Positions 42,579-51,812 of a stretch of 64,000 bases of DNA are shown here, one piece after another. Position 1 is the stretch's first letter. The number at the start of each line of letters is the position of its first letter. Origin of the DNA: Anthracocystis setariae (lineage: Eukaryota; Basidiomycota; Ustilaginomycetes; Ustilaginales; Ustilaginaceae); assembly GCA_928724745.1 (NCBI GenBank), contig CAKMXJ010000004.1, positions 1 through 64,000 of the forward strand, given 5' to 3'. The translations under genes and the position numbers were made by a program. A model generated the notes under the pieces. It worked only from the letters and a program-made list of their open reading frames with translations, was not told the origin of the DNA and did no database searches.

Positions 42579-43613
42579 ATGCAAACCCGTAGCCAGCCTC
42601 GTCCCGGCCCCCCGGACTCTGTTACGAGTTCGGGCAGCCCTACCCCCGAAAGTCCCGATTCAGGAGGCGACCCCGTCCAGGGGCTAGTCGCCGCCGTGCA
42701 GAGCCTAACCGCCCTGGTCGGAGGATTGGCCGACCAGATCCGGCTGCTCAACGGTGGTCGAGCCCCCGACCCCGCCGTCCCGATCCCGGCAGAACCTAGC
42801 CTCCCGCCCATGGGGCATCCGGGAGACCTTTCTCCGGAACGCGAGACCTCGGAAGAACGGTACGCCCGCGCTACCCGCCTTATGGGCGAGCGCGAGGCCA
42901 ATCCCCAGCCGGTACCCCCGGGAGCTCCCGTCGTAGCTACCAACTGGGACCTTACGGAGGACTACTCCTCCCGGGTCAAGACCCCGGAAGTTAGCGTTGC
43001 CGCCCCTTCCTGGGACGGCAAGCGCGACGAGCTGGAGGCTTTCATCGAACAATGCACCCTCCATTTCGATCTTAACCCGGCACGTTTCCCCTCCGACCCC
43101 CGCCGGGTCTTATGGGCCCTAGCTCATATTTCGGGTGTACCCCGGGAGCGACTCCGCAACCTGCGCCAGGCCCGCCCGGAAATCAACCTGTTCCACAAGT
43201 GGGATACGTTCTGTGCCGATCTTCGCCGCACCTATGGGGATCCTAACCCGGGACACACCGCCCGGGTCAAGCTCCAGCGGCTGCGTCAATCGGGAAGCGT
43301 TAGCGCTCACGCTGCCGAGTTCTTGGCCCTAGCCACTAAGGCTAACGCTACCGACAATCAGCAACTGCTGACGACCTTCCAGCTTAGTCTCCGGGAGAGC
43401 CTCCGGCAGAAGCTCCTCCACGTGGAGACCTACGACCTGCACGAGTACATTGACACCGCTATCCGAACCGAGCAGCGAATGTACGAAATCGGCTTGGTGA
43501 CCCCGGGTCACTCGGACACCCCGGGTCGCCCGGAACGCCGCCCCGAACTTCGGGGCGGTCGCTCACACCAATTCGACGGTACCCCGTCGCGAGGCCCCCA
43601 ACAAGCGGGGTGA
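42579..43613 (+). CDS. Gypsy Gag (capsid part)
   Basis: A 344-aa frame. A Pro/Ser-rich N-terminus is followed by a Ty3/gypsy capsid-like domain (about 125-285, including WDGKRDELEAFIEQC and FLALATKANATDNQQLL). It ends at a TGA (43611-43613) right before the nucleocapsid region. Downstream of this TGA the same frame stays open into pol, whereas the zinc knuckle is read in the -1 frame from 43607. A missing G in the GGGG run before the TGA, a programmed shift or readthrough could explain this. Confidence 0.85.
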   Translation: MQTRSQPRPGPPDSVTSSGSPTPESPDSGGDPVQGLVAAVQSLTALVGGLADQIRLLNGGRAPDPAVPIPAEPSLPPMGHPGDLSPERETSEERYARATRLMGEREANPQPVPPGAPVVATNWDLTEDYSSRVKTPEVSVAAPSWDGKRDELEAFIEQCTLHFDLNPARFPSDPRRVLWALAHISGVPRERLRNLRQARPEINLFHKWDTFCADLRRTYGDPNPGHTARVKLQRLRQSGSVSAHAAEFLALATKANATDNQQLLTTFQLSLRESLRQKLLHVETYDLHEYIDTAIRTEQRMYEIGLVTPGHSDTPGRPERRPELRGGRSHQFDGTPSRGPQQAG

Positions 43614-43846
43614 TCCGCCCCGTCCCGGGCTGGCCAGCCGGGGAGCTTCCCGACGAGGTCCGCAAGTACCGTCGGGAAAACAACCTCTGCTACGGGTGCG
43701 GGGGCCCTCACGCAGTCCGGGACTGCCCCAAGGCCGCCCAGACTCGGCCCCTCCGGGCCAACGTGGCCATCCTGGACCCCGCCAACGGCGAGCTTCTGGT
43801 CCAACCCCTGGTCCCCGGACGTCCCGGAGACCCGGTGGTCCGGTGA
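43607..43846 (+). CDS. Gypsy nucleocapsid zinc knuckle (shifted frame)
   Basis: About 79 codons in the -1 frame relative to gag. The sequence CYGCGGPHAVRDC is a CCHC-type knuckle with slightly short spacing (CX2CX3HX4C). It ends at a TGA and overlaps the open pol frame, so a further +1 change is needed to continue. It is part of the polyprotein, not a separate gene. Confidence 0.65.
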   Translation, partial: GVIRPVPGWPAGELPDEVRKYRRENNLCYGCGGPHAVRDCPKAAQTRPLRANVAILDPANGELLVQPLVPGRPGDPVVR

Positions 43847-43958
43847 GGACGAAGCCACCCCTACCAACGGCGAGGACGACCTACCCGATGACCGCTCCGT
43901 CCTTTCCTATGATCCGGAGTGGGACCCCGAGTCCACCGACCACCCTCCGACTCTCCCG

Positions 43959-45332
43959 GTGAGGGCCAACATCGCCCAACTTCGCCAGGACCCGGGACTC
44001 GTGGATCTCAGGAGCCATGTAGCGGCCCTCATCCCCCCCGCCGAGCCGGTGATCAGCGGGGACACCATCCGGGTACACCGACACCCCAGCATCCCGGTGT
44101 ACGAGTGCTGGGTCACGCTGGCCGGGTGCCGTGCCCGGGCCCTAATCGACGGGGGCGCCACCGCTTCTTTTGTGGACAGGGCCATGCTGGATCGGGAGGT
44201 GGGCGTCCCGGAGGCCCTCCGGGCCCCGGTGAGTACAGCAACCTTCGATTCCCGCTCAGAGGATATCACCCACACTATCCGGGCATCGGTCAGCCTCGCG
44301 GGCGTCCCGGTTACCCCGAGTCATCAATTCTACGTCGCACCCCGCATCTCCGATTATGATATCATCCTAGGAATGGATTGGATTGAGAAGACCGAACCGG
44401 TACTCAATTATCAAACCCAAACCATGCACTTCCCGCTCCCGGGAGGAGGGGGTTATGCCACCACCCCGGTTCAACCTACCGGCCCCCCGCTGCTTACCAA
44501 TGGACAGGATCCCGTCCCGGGGGAGAACTGTTTCGCTATCCACCCCAGCTCCTTGGAGCCATCCCGGGCCCCAGGCCTTCCGGAAGAGTACCGGGACTTT
44601 TCGGACGTGTTCGATGAGGCCAACGCCGACGTGCTTCCGCCTCGCCGGCCCCACGACCACCATATTAACCTCCTCCCCGGAGCTCAGATCCCGCACGGCG
44701 CGCTGTACTCCCTCTCCGGGAGAGAAATGGAGGAACTAAAGACCTATCTGGATAAGATGCTGGAGATAGGGTTCATCCGGCCGTCCAAGAGCCCGGCAGC
44801 CGCCCCTATCATCTTCGTCCCGAAGAAAGATGGCAAACTCCGCCTTTGCGTCGACTACCGGGCCCTCAACAGCATTACCGTCAAAGACAAGTACCCGATT
44901 CCCCTGATCTCCGAGCACCTGGACTGCCTCTCCCGGGCTAAGATTTACACGAAATTGGATCTTAAGGGGGCCTACAATCTTGTCCGCATCGCGGAGGGCG
45001 ACGAATGGAAAACAGCCTTCCGGACCAGGTACGGGAGCTACGAATACTTAGTTATGCCCTTTGGGCTATGTAACGCTCCGTCTACCTTCCAGCGTCTTAT
45101 GAACCACGTTCTCCACGACCTCTTGGATGTCACCGTAATAGTGTATTTGGACGATATCCTCATATTTTCCGTCGACCCCGCAGAACACACCTCTCACGTC
45201 CGGGAGGTGTTGAGACGCCTCCGAGACCACAAGCTGTACTGTGCCCCGGAAAAATGTGACTTCAGGACCTCGTCCGTCGAGTTCCTCGGGTACCGGGTCA
45301 GTCCCGGGGGGGATCAGCATGGACCCCGGTAA
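43959..45332 (+). CDS. Gypsy Pol N-terminal part: protease and reverse transcriptase
   Basis: A frame of 457 codons as counted from 43959; it is actually open from 43614 without an ATG. Protease shows RALIDGGATASFVD, where the usual D-S/T-G is D-G-G. Reverse transcriptase runs from LYSLSGREMEELKTYL through FVPKKDGKLRLCVDYRALN and YGSYEYLVMPFGL to the catalytic YLDDI. The frame breaks at a run of seven G in the sequence encoding YRVSPGG; six G would continue into the next ORF. A one-base insertion, real or from sequencing, is the simplest explanation. Confidence 0.88.
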   Translation: MRANIAQLRQDPGLVDLRSHVAALIPPAEPVISGDTIRVHRHPSIPVYECWVTLAGCRARALIDGGATASFVDRAMLDREVGVPEALRAPVSTATFDSRSEDITHTIRASVSLAGVPVTPSHQFYVAPRISDYDIILGMDWIEKTEPVLNYQTQTMHFPLPGGGGYATTPVQPTGPPLLTNGQDPVPGENCFAIHPSSLEPSRAPGLPEEYRDFSDVFDEANADVLPPRRPHDHHINLLPGAQIPHGALYSLSGREMEELKTYLDKMLEIGFIRPSKSPAAAPIIFVPKKDGKLRLCVDYRALNSITVKDKYPIPLISEHLDCLSRAKIYTKLDLKGAYNLVRIAEGDEWKTAFRTRYGSYEYLVMPFGLCNAPSTFQRLMNHVLHDLLDVTVIVYLDDILIFSVDPAEHTSHVREVLRRLRDHKLYCAPEKCDFRTSSVEFLGYRVSPGGDQHGPR

Positions 45333-47469
45333 AGTGGACGCGGTGACGTCCTGGCCCGAACCGGTCACCATCCGGGACATCCAGGTCTTCCTAGGATTTG
45401 CCAATTTCTATCGCCGCTTCATCCGGCACTACTCCCGGGTGGCGTCCCCGCTCACCGATCGGCTCAAGAACAAGGCCTCCGGTAAAATCAACTTGGAGCC
45501 CCGTGAGCGGGAAGCCTTCACCCGTCTCAAGGAAGCCTTCACTACCGCTCCAATCCTACAACACTTCGACCCCTCCCGGCTCACAGTGATCGAGACAGAT
45601 GCTAGTGATTACGTCGTGGCTGCCGTACTCTCCCAGTGGCATGCCATCCCGGGAACCGACCCCGGGGCCGTACCCCGGCCCTCGACCCACCGGCTTCACC
45701 CGGTAGCCTATTGGTCGCGAAAGATGCAGCCCGCCGAGCGCAATTACGAAATACACGATAAGGAGCTCCTAGCGATCGTGGACGCGTTGCAGGAATGGAG
45801 ACATTACCTCCACGGGCTCCAGGAGCCGTTTGAGGTGCTCACCGACCACCAGGCCCTCCAATATTTCCAAACGAAACGGCAACTTAACAGGCGGCAGGCC
45901 CGGTGGAGCATGGCTCTCGGGGAATTCACGTTTACCATTACGTACCGACCCGGGACCCAGGCAACCCGCCCGGACGCTCTGTCCCGGCGCTCCGATGGTC
46001 ATCCCAACACCACCACTACCAACCATCAGCATGACCCCGCTAACGTCGCGGTCCTCCTACCCCCTCACCTGTTCCAAGATTCCGGGCTGGCGGAACAACG
46101 AACCCCGGCCGCGCACCGGATATCTGACGTAGCCCCGGACCCCGATCCCCTCCCGACCAGTCCCATGTCCCCCGACGAAGTTAGACAAATCCTAGAACGC
46201 TATCACGACCACCCAACGGCGGGACACCCGGGAGTGGCCGCGACCCTCGAATTAGTCCGCCGTCACCATTCCTGGTCGACCCTCAAGCAAGATGTCACGG
46301 AATACGTCCGAACCTGCGGGGCCTGTAAGCGCGCTAAGGCACCCCGGCACAAGCCTTACGGACTGCTACTCCCGCTTGAGGCCCCGTCCCGGCCGTTCGG
46401 GACCATCACCATGGACCATATCGAAGGTCTCCCGCCTTCCCGGGCAGGTGGCCTCACATTCGACTCCGTTCTCGTCGTCGTCGATCGCCTCACCAAATAC
46501 TCGCTTTTCCTCCCGGCTCGCAAGTCCGATACGGCTAAGGACCTCGCCCACATGCTGTTCTCCCGTGTCTTTGCCTATTTTGGACTCCCGGACACCATCG
46601 TCTCGGACCGGGGGCGCACGTTTGTAGCATCCTTGTGGAAAGACATATTAGCCGCCCTCGGAACCACCCCGGCCCTCTCGACAGCCTATCATCCGCAAAC
46701 CGACGGCCAAACGGAGCGTATCAACCAAAACTTAGAAGTTTTCCTCCGATTCTATGTTAACTACCAGCAAGACGACTGGGCTGCATGGCTGCCGTACGCC
46801 CAACTTACGCTTAACAATAGGGTGTCAGCTACTACCGGACTCCCGGCCACCCTACCCCTATTTGGCTTCACTCCGCGATCCCTCCCCGGCTCCCCGGCCC
46901 TCTCCCCGGATGGTGCTCCGCCCTCCGACTCGTCCTTCCGGAAGCTCCTCGAACACTGCCAAGTCAACATCAACCACGCTGCCGGTATTATGTCACGATA
47001 TGCGAACCGTTCCAGGATGGACCGGTCTTTTTCCGGGGGTGATATGGTGCTACTCCGCACCCGGCATCTCCGACAAGATCGACCGTCCCGGAAGTTAGGG
47101 AACCCGCTAGCGGGACCGTTTCGTGTCCTCCAGGCGGTAGGCTCCCGGGCTTACAAGCTGGACCTCCCGCCTGCCTGGAAAATCCACCCGGTCTTTCATG
47201 TCAGCCTCCTGGAACCGCACTCCCCAGACACCCGGCCGTCCGAGCACGCCCCGACGTCCCGGCGCCTGGAGGACGACCGACAAGATTTTGAAGTGGAAGA
47301 TATCCTAGCTTCCCGGGAGACACGTCGAGGGCTACAATACCGGGTGAAGTGGGCGGGGTACACCCAACCTACCTGGGAGCCCGCGATTCACCTGGAAAAC
47401 AGCCAAGAACTGCTCCAGGAATTCCATCAGCGGCGGCCCGGGAGCCAGGTTAACTCCCGGGACTGCTGA
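45241..47469 (+). CDS. Gypsy Pol C-terminal part: RNase H, integrase, chromodomain
   Basis: A frame overlapping the preceding ORF; true continuity is from about 45313 (GISMDPGKVDAVTSWP). RNase H has ETDASDYVVAAVLSQ and YEIHDKELLAIV. Integrase has an HHCC zinc region (HPGVAATLELVRRHHSW...CGACKRAK) and a DDE core (MDHIEGLPP, VSDRGRTFVASLW, DGQTERINQ). The C-terminus (about 690-735) is a chromodomain (VEDILASRETRRGLQYRVKW, then WEPAIHLEN) that can target insertion to modified chromatin. This defines a chromovirus. Confidence 0.93.
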   Translation: MPRKNVTSGPRPSSSSGTGSVPGGISMDPGKVDAVTSWPEPVTIRDIQVFLGFANFYRRFIRHYSRVASPLTDRLKNKASGKINLEPREREAFTRLKEAFTTAPILQHFDPSRLTVIETDASDYVVAAVLSQWHAIPGTDPGAVPRPSTHRLHPVAYWSRKMQPAERNYEIHDKELLAIVDALQEWRHYLHGLQEPFEVLTDHQALQYFQTKRQLNRRQARWSMALGEFTFTITYRPGTQATRPDALSRRSDGHPNTTTTNHQHDPANVAVLLPPHLFQDSGLAEQRTPAAHRISDVAPDPDPLPTSPMSPDEVRQILERYHDHPTAGHPGVAATLELVRRHHSWSTLKQDVTEYVRTCGACKRAKAPRHKPYGLLLPLEAPSRPFGTITMDHIEGLPPSRAGGLTFDSVLVVVDRLTKYSLFLPARKSDTAKDLAHMLFSRVFAYFGLPDTIVSDRGRTFVASLWKDILAALGTTPALSTAYHPQTDGQTERINQNLEVFLRFYVNYQQDDWAAWLPYAQLTLNNRVSATTGLPATLPLFGFTPRSLPGSPALSPDGAPPSDSSFRKLLEHCQVNINHAAGIMSRYANRSRMDRSFSGGDMVLLRTRHLRQDRPSRKLGNPLAGPFRVLQAVGSRAYKLDLPPAWKIHPVFHVSLLEPHSPDTRPSEHAPTSRRLEDDRQDFEVEDILASRETRRGLQYRVKWAGYTQPTWEPAIHLENSQELLQEFHQRRPGSQVNSRDC

Positions 47470-47787
47470 CTCCCGGTCGCCATCGCGCAGTCCCGGTTGG
47501 ACAGGCCTGCACGGTGTCGGTTACTACCGCGACCCCCCCCCGAGGTAACCCGCGGACGGGGCGCGACTACTCACCTCGACCCGGGACGCGGGGTACTTGT
47601 CGGAAACAGCTCATCCCGACAGACGTGTTGCGTCCAGGGTTATTTCCCGACCCCCCATCCTCAGCCGAAGGACAGAACACTCCTTAACCACACACACACA
47701 CAGCACTCAGGGTTCGGGGACAAATACATTTTCATTCCCGGGGTCCTAATGACCCCGGACACACTACAAGACCACGCTCCCGGGACC
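47470..47787. other. Gypsy spacer after pol
   Basis: About 320 bp between the pol stop and the end of the antisense ORFs, containing a CA repeat (47690-47703). No further gene seen. Confidence 0.5.
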
Positions 47788-48867
47788 CTAACGACGCCTC
47801 CTACGAGAAGGAGTGCGGGGACGGGACTCGTACACATCCGAGTCCACCATCATCACATCCTCGTCGGAGTCCTCCCCGGACTCCCGGCTGCGGCCCTCAG
47901 CCCCCGAGGACTCCTCGTCGCGGGAGTCGTCCCGGGAGCCCTCCCGGGAGCTGCCACGGCGGCGGGGGCGGATGGGAGCCCGCATGTCCCTCACCACCGC
48001 CTGAGCGCGGCGACGCTGGGCACGCCTCTCCGGCTCGGGAGAGGCGGGGCGAAGCCCACTCAACGGGAGGCGCTTCCCCCCGGTCTGAAAGCTCCCCGGG
48101 GGGCGCTTTCCTCCCGTCTGGGAGCTCCCAGGCAAACGCTTCCCCCCGGTTTGGGAACGAGACCCTCCAGCCCGGGGGGGGGCCTTTCCCGCGTCGGGGT
48201 CCCGGGCGCTGCCTTTTTCGCGCGCGCCAACTCCGGGGTCGCCGGAGCATAACCCGGGGGGAGAGGACCCCCGGGGGCGGGACGGCCCAGCCTCAGCATT
48301 GGGGCGGGGAGCAGCCGCCACGCGAGCGGGAGCGGCGGCGGGGACAGGGGCGGGAGCAGGGGCAGGGGCGGGGACGACCGGGGCGGGGGGAGGCGGCGGG
48401 ACGCCCAGCTCCTGAGTAATGCCTCCAAAGGCATGACTCACACCCTCCACGTAACGGAGGATGTTCTCGTCCCGGTACGACCAGGCGAGACGGCGCTCCG
48501 CGCCCACGGCAGCGGTCCGGCGCAAGACTTGCACCAGCGCGGCGATGACGCCCGCTGCGTGCGAGGCGGCCTCCCGGGCCCCGGCCATATGCTGCTCCCC
48601 GGGAGCATCGAAAGGGCACATCTGGCGGAGGGCCAGAGGTGCGTCGTGCACGAGGGTGGTCTGTTTCCACCCCCGCTGGCCCCGGGGAGGCCGGGAGCTC
48701 GGGGCACTGCCGCCAGCGCCGGAGGACGCCCCAGCGGGAGACTCGGGAGCCCGGGGTCTACTCCCCGCCTTGGCTTGCCTCCGAGCCTCATACCGAGCAC
48801 GCGCTGGGGCGTACTCGGCCGCCAGGTACTCCGGGAGGTCAGCCGCGGAGAACGAGGTAAAAGGCAT
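47788..48867 (-). CDS. Antisense gypsy ORF, second part
   Basis: A 359-codon frame antisense to pol. The N-terminal half is helical (AADLPEYLAAEYAPARARY; EAASHAAGVIAALVQVL), followed by Pro/Ala- and Gly/Ser-rich low-complexity sequence with repeated GGKRLPGS-like units and an acidic C-terminus. Its ATG lies 8 nt after the stop of the upstream antisense ORF, in another frame. In this frame translation stays open upstream past that stop (DPGDNVLTPGMPF), so one missing or extra base near the CCC/GGGG run would fuse the two. GC-rich DNA here keeps many frames open, so reality is less certain than for sense genes. Confidence 0.45.
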   Translation of the reverse strand: MPFTSFSAADLPEYLAAEYAPARARYEARRQAKAGSRPRAPESPAGASSGAGGSAPSSRPPRGQRGWKQTTLVHDAPLALRQMCPFDAPGEQHMAGAREAASHAAGVIAALVQVLRRTAAVGAERRLAWSYRDENILRYVEGVSHAFGGITQELGVPPPPPAPVVPAPAPAPAPVPAAAPARVAAAPRPNAEAGPSRPRGSSPPGLCSGDPGVGAREKGSARDPDAGKAPPRAGGSRSQTGGKRLPGSSQTGGKRPPGSFQTGGKRLPLSGLRPASPEPERRAQRRRAQAVVRDMRAPIRPRRRGSSREGSRDDSRDEESSGAEGRSRESGEDSDEDVMMVDSDVYESRPRTPSRRRRR

Positions 48868-48875
48868 CCCGGGGG

Positions 48876-49724
48876 TTAGGACGTTGTCCCCGGGATCGGA
48901 GGATAAGGTAAGCCTCCATCAGGAAGCCACCCTCCTGGCGCCCCGTAATGTCCGGGGACGCGACCTTGCCAGTCGCAGGGATACCCCGCGGCATGGCACC
49001 TCTCACACGCGGCAGGCTGACCGTCCCGGGGGTCTCCCGGACCCCCGACGTCCCGGTGAGCAAAACCCAGGGAGCACTGCGGGTGGGGCTTTTTCTTGCT
49101 GTTGGCGCAAGACCAACAGTGCCCGTACCCCTCGGAAGCGGGAGGGGGACCCCGTGCTCGAACCTCCCGGACCAACTCCGCCAGCCTCCCGGGATCCCCA
49201 ATCGGTACGCCAGCCCCGGGAGTCGGGGCGGCCACGTTCGAGAATCCGGGGGTGACCCCACTGGGGGGAGCCACCGCGGTGCTGGCATCCTGGCCCGGGA
49301 GCCCGGGAGCATGCTGCCCATCTTCCCGGCGCGGAGATGTGTTCCGCGCCGGGGACTCGTCCACGACCCTGGAAGCCGGGATCAAATCGGCTCCAGCTTC
49401 CCCGCCCTCCCGAGCGGGGGACTCGTCCGCATACAGGGAGACCACGTCTCCCTCTTGGGCCACGTATCGGCCCGACTCGTCCACGACCTCCGGGGCACTC
49501 ACTCCCCGGGACTCGTCCACAACCTCCGGGGCACTAACACCCCGGGACTCGTCCACAGCCGTTACATTTTCGGGGGCGGGGGCAGAGCCTCCCGCGACCC
49601 CAGAGTCGGGACCACCGCGCCGGGTGGAAGATCGGGTTGCTGCGTTCAGATGAGAAAGGCAACGGATGTCAGTGATCAGTCCCTGCCTCGTACCTCGGGT
49701 CCCGGAACAGTACTTACTACGCAT
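48876..49724 (-). CDS. Antisense gypsy ORF with paired Cys clusters
   Basis: A 282-codon frame antisense to pol. Repeated VDESRGVSAPE-type units lie in the N-terminal part. A paired cysteine cluster (CWSCANSKKKPHPQC, then CERCHAAGYPC, that is CX2CX10C-X22-CX2CX6C) lies in the last third. A TATATAAAA box sits about 80 bp upstream of the ATG. A consensus intron (GTAAGT at 49717, CGCAG ending 49640, 78 bp, with a CACTGAC branch-like site) may remove codons 3-28 without shifting the frame. These signals favour a real antisense transcription unit, like those known from the plant elements Grande and RIRE2. Confidence 0.55.
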   Translation of the reverse strand: MRSKYCSGTRGTRQGLITDIRCLSHLNAATRSSTRRGGPDSGVAGGSAPAPENVTAVDESRGVSAPEVVDESRGVSAPEVVDESGRYVAQEGDVVSLYADESPAREGGEAGADLIPASRVVDESPARNTSPRREDGQHAPGLPGQDASTAVAPPSGVTPGFSNVAAPTPGAGVPIGDPGRLAELVREVRARGPPPASEGYGHCWSCANSKKKPHPQCSLGFAHRDVGGPGDPRDGQPAACERCHAAGYPCDWQGRVPGHYGAPGGWLPDGGLPYPPIPGTTS

Positions 49725-49802
49725 AGTCTTGATGTACGTTCCCGAGCGTTAGAACGTAGGATGTGGAAGAAGGGAAAGAACCAGGAACGGGAGCGAGGCG
49801 AG

Positions 49803-49811
49803 TTTTATATA
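49803..49811 (-). promoter_or_regulatory. TATA-like box for the antisense gypsy gene
   Basis: The minus strand reads TATATAAAA about 80 bp upstream of the antisense ATG at 49724. It is conspicuous because the surrounding DNA is very GC-rich. Confidence 0.5.
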
Positions 49812-50007
49812 CAGGGGAGGGGTTAGCGCTCAGCCCGCTGCGCCACCCCGCTGCGCACGCCCCGCCAGGTACACAAAGCGTCCGTTCCTGACCCCTTTGT
49901 TCGCGGAGCGGGTTACGCGTGGTGGGGCCGGGGCCCCCGCGTGGTTCCTAAGATCCGGGAGCGCGCAAGTGGCCACGGGGACGTCGGCCATCCCGGGGGG
50001 GGGGTAA

Positions 50008-50357
50008 TGTTACGAACATCAGCGCCGGAAAGGAATATAGCAGTGTGACAAGCGGGAGGAGGCTTTCCCGATCCAGGTCAGGAATCGGGGTCCAGGGTGG
50101 GACTGCGGCAATCTCCGGGGGGGGCTCCCGGAAGTCATACCGAAGATTCCCCCTGCAACTAACTCATGTTCAGACGTCGATTGTATTTTAGCTTACTCAC
50201 TCTAGTAGGTGGAAATATCAGACCTTCTCCCGATCTCCCGCTCGCCCGCTCCGCTATCTTGGCAACGATCCCGGGAGCAACACCCGGTACCACGCCCCTG
50301 GCCTCGACACAGACGCACCGCCACGTTCCGAGGTTCTAAGACCCCAGGAGCATAACA
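50008..50357 (+). repeat. Gypsy 3' LTR
   Basis: 350 bp, identical to the 5' LTR. It is preceded by a run of ten G (49995-50004), the probable polypurine tract, and followed by the GCTGC target duplication. Confidence 0.95.
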
Positions 50358-51812
50358 GCTGCCTTCCTTGACCGTGAAGATGTTGACCAAGGGACTGAGG
50401 GTCGTATCACCTTTGCGCCGCAACGAGAAGAATATGAAGGTTAGTATCAGGTACATCAACACGAATCCGGAGACGAGTGCTGACGATTGTTTCGGAACTT
50501 ACCAACTTCACCGTGATGCGCCATAGAACTTCGAACATTGAGAACCGAGCTTCGACAAGTGAAAGATGAGCTTGTTACGGTGCGGGCTCAGCTCCAAGAC
50601 CTGTTTGCTGCAAACGTTGTGCGAAGGGAACAAGACGAGCGAAGACAAGGAGAGATGGAAGAACTGTGGTCAGCAATCCGTGAGCAACAAGAACAACAAA
50701 GAATCTTGACGACGGCCACCACGGGCGAAGCCACCGCCTCAAACACAACTGCTGAATGCCGAGACTTACCTGCATCATCGCCCGCCCGACTGCCTGCACC
50801 AGAACGGAGACGCAGGACTGCTGGAGGTGGACAGAAACAACACAACATCATCCATCGCGCGTTTGTGCAGTACATCCGTACCGCGATGGGTGTTGGACGA
50901 TCTGCACCTCTCCCTCCCTATCGCAATCCCCCTCCCAACAATGACCATGGCCAACCTCTTCTGCGGATCAAATGGAACAACCCCTTCAACGAAGGGGGCA
51001 ACTCACCAGCCATCCAAAGCTTCTTGCAGTCGGCGGAGCTGAGGGCCGATAGGCCAGCGAAGGACTACATCGACATGGTTGGAATCGACACTGCCAGGCG
51101 TGCTTGTCGGGAGTCGTTGGAGCGGTTGATGCGAACCTATCGAGATGAACAAAGGACATCTGTTGAGGAAAAGGAAGTAAGGAAAAAGAAACACCGAAGA
51201 GGGCAGCGCCGCCGTACCAAGTGGGATGCCAGGCGTGATTGCTGGCGCAACAACGCCGACATCCAGGCAATGTTTGGTGACCACGACTTCTTACCTTTCG
51301 AAGCTATGTCCGAAGATGAGTCCGATGTTGATGACGAGCAACTTACCGAGCAAGGAACAACCATGTTTGTGCAGCGATCGAGGGACACACATCGAGTAGA
51401 ACGAGTTGCTTGGCGGTCACAAGAGCTTGAGGATGCCATTCGTATGATCGACCAGCGCATTGCAGAGCAGCAGGGTCGAAACGCACGACGCACTCACACC
51501 CTCCTCCGACCCAACAGAGCTACCATTCCCGCCGATCCTGACCATGTTGAGCCTCTTCCGGGCACCGTCTTCCGCTGGATGGTGGCCAACAGGTTTCGCC
51601 AGAGATTTGCCGCAGCAACCGAAGATGTCCAGGAAAATCGTGAGAGAACTGAGGCCAACACCGCTGTCAACCGCATTCGTTTGCCATCGGAATGGGGAAC
51701 CGACCCCGCCTTCGAGCTCGTCGTGAGCAGCCGTGAGCAACCTCTACCAAGTCCATCCGGTGGACAAGGTAGCTTCGACTACCAGTTGGACCCGCGCTTG
51801 GACAGCCGCTAA

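Larger units (their letters stand above)
42182..50357 (+). mobile_element. Young Ty3/gypsy chromovirus nested in the CACTA element
   Basis: An 8176-bp element with two 350-bp LTRs (42182-42531 and 50008-50357) that I find identical base for base, and a GCTGC target duplication (42177-42181, 50358-50362). It carries gag, protease-RT-RNase H-integrase and a C-terminal chromodomain on the plus strand, plus two antisense ORFs between pol and the 3' LTR. Base composition is far more GC-rich than its surroundings. Identical LTRs mean a very recent insertion, although several single-base frame disruptions exist in coding regions. Confidence 0.97.
41745..51812 (+). pseudogene. CACTA accessory (TNPA-like) gene split by a gypsy retrotransposon
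   Basis: Coding segments: 41745-42181, then (after the retrotransposon and one copy of its GCTGC duplication) 50363-50439, an 86-bp GTTAGT...CATAG intron, and 50527-51812. Together they form an uninterrupted frame of 599 codons. The product has coiled-coil segments (about 110-130 and 170-215), a basic stretch (VRKKKHRRGQRRR), an acidic segment (MSEDESDVDDE) and a conserved-looking C-terminus. Similar uncharacterised proteins accompany basidiomycete transposons in my recollection. By position it resembles the second gene of CACTA elements, whose product binds subterminal DNA. It is disrupted now, but no further decay is seen. Confidence 0.75.

Noticed and set aside
48461..49826. Plus-strand frames of 264 and 292 codons in the gypsy 3' region
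   Set aside because: High GC keeps several frames open; these lack motifs, whereas the minus-strand frames have a TATA-like box, intron signals and paired cysteines.
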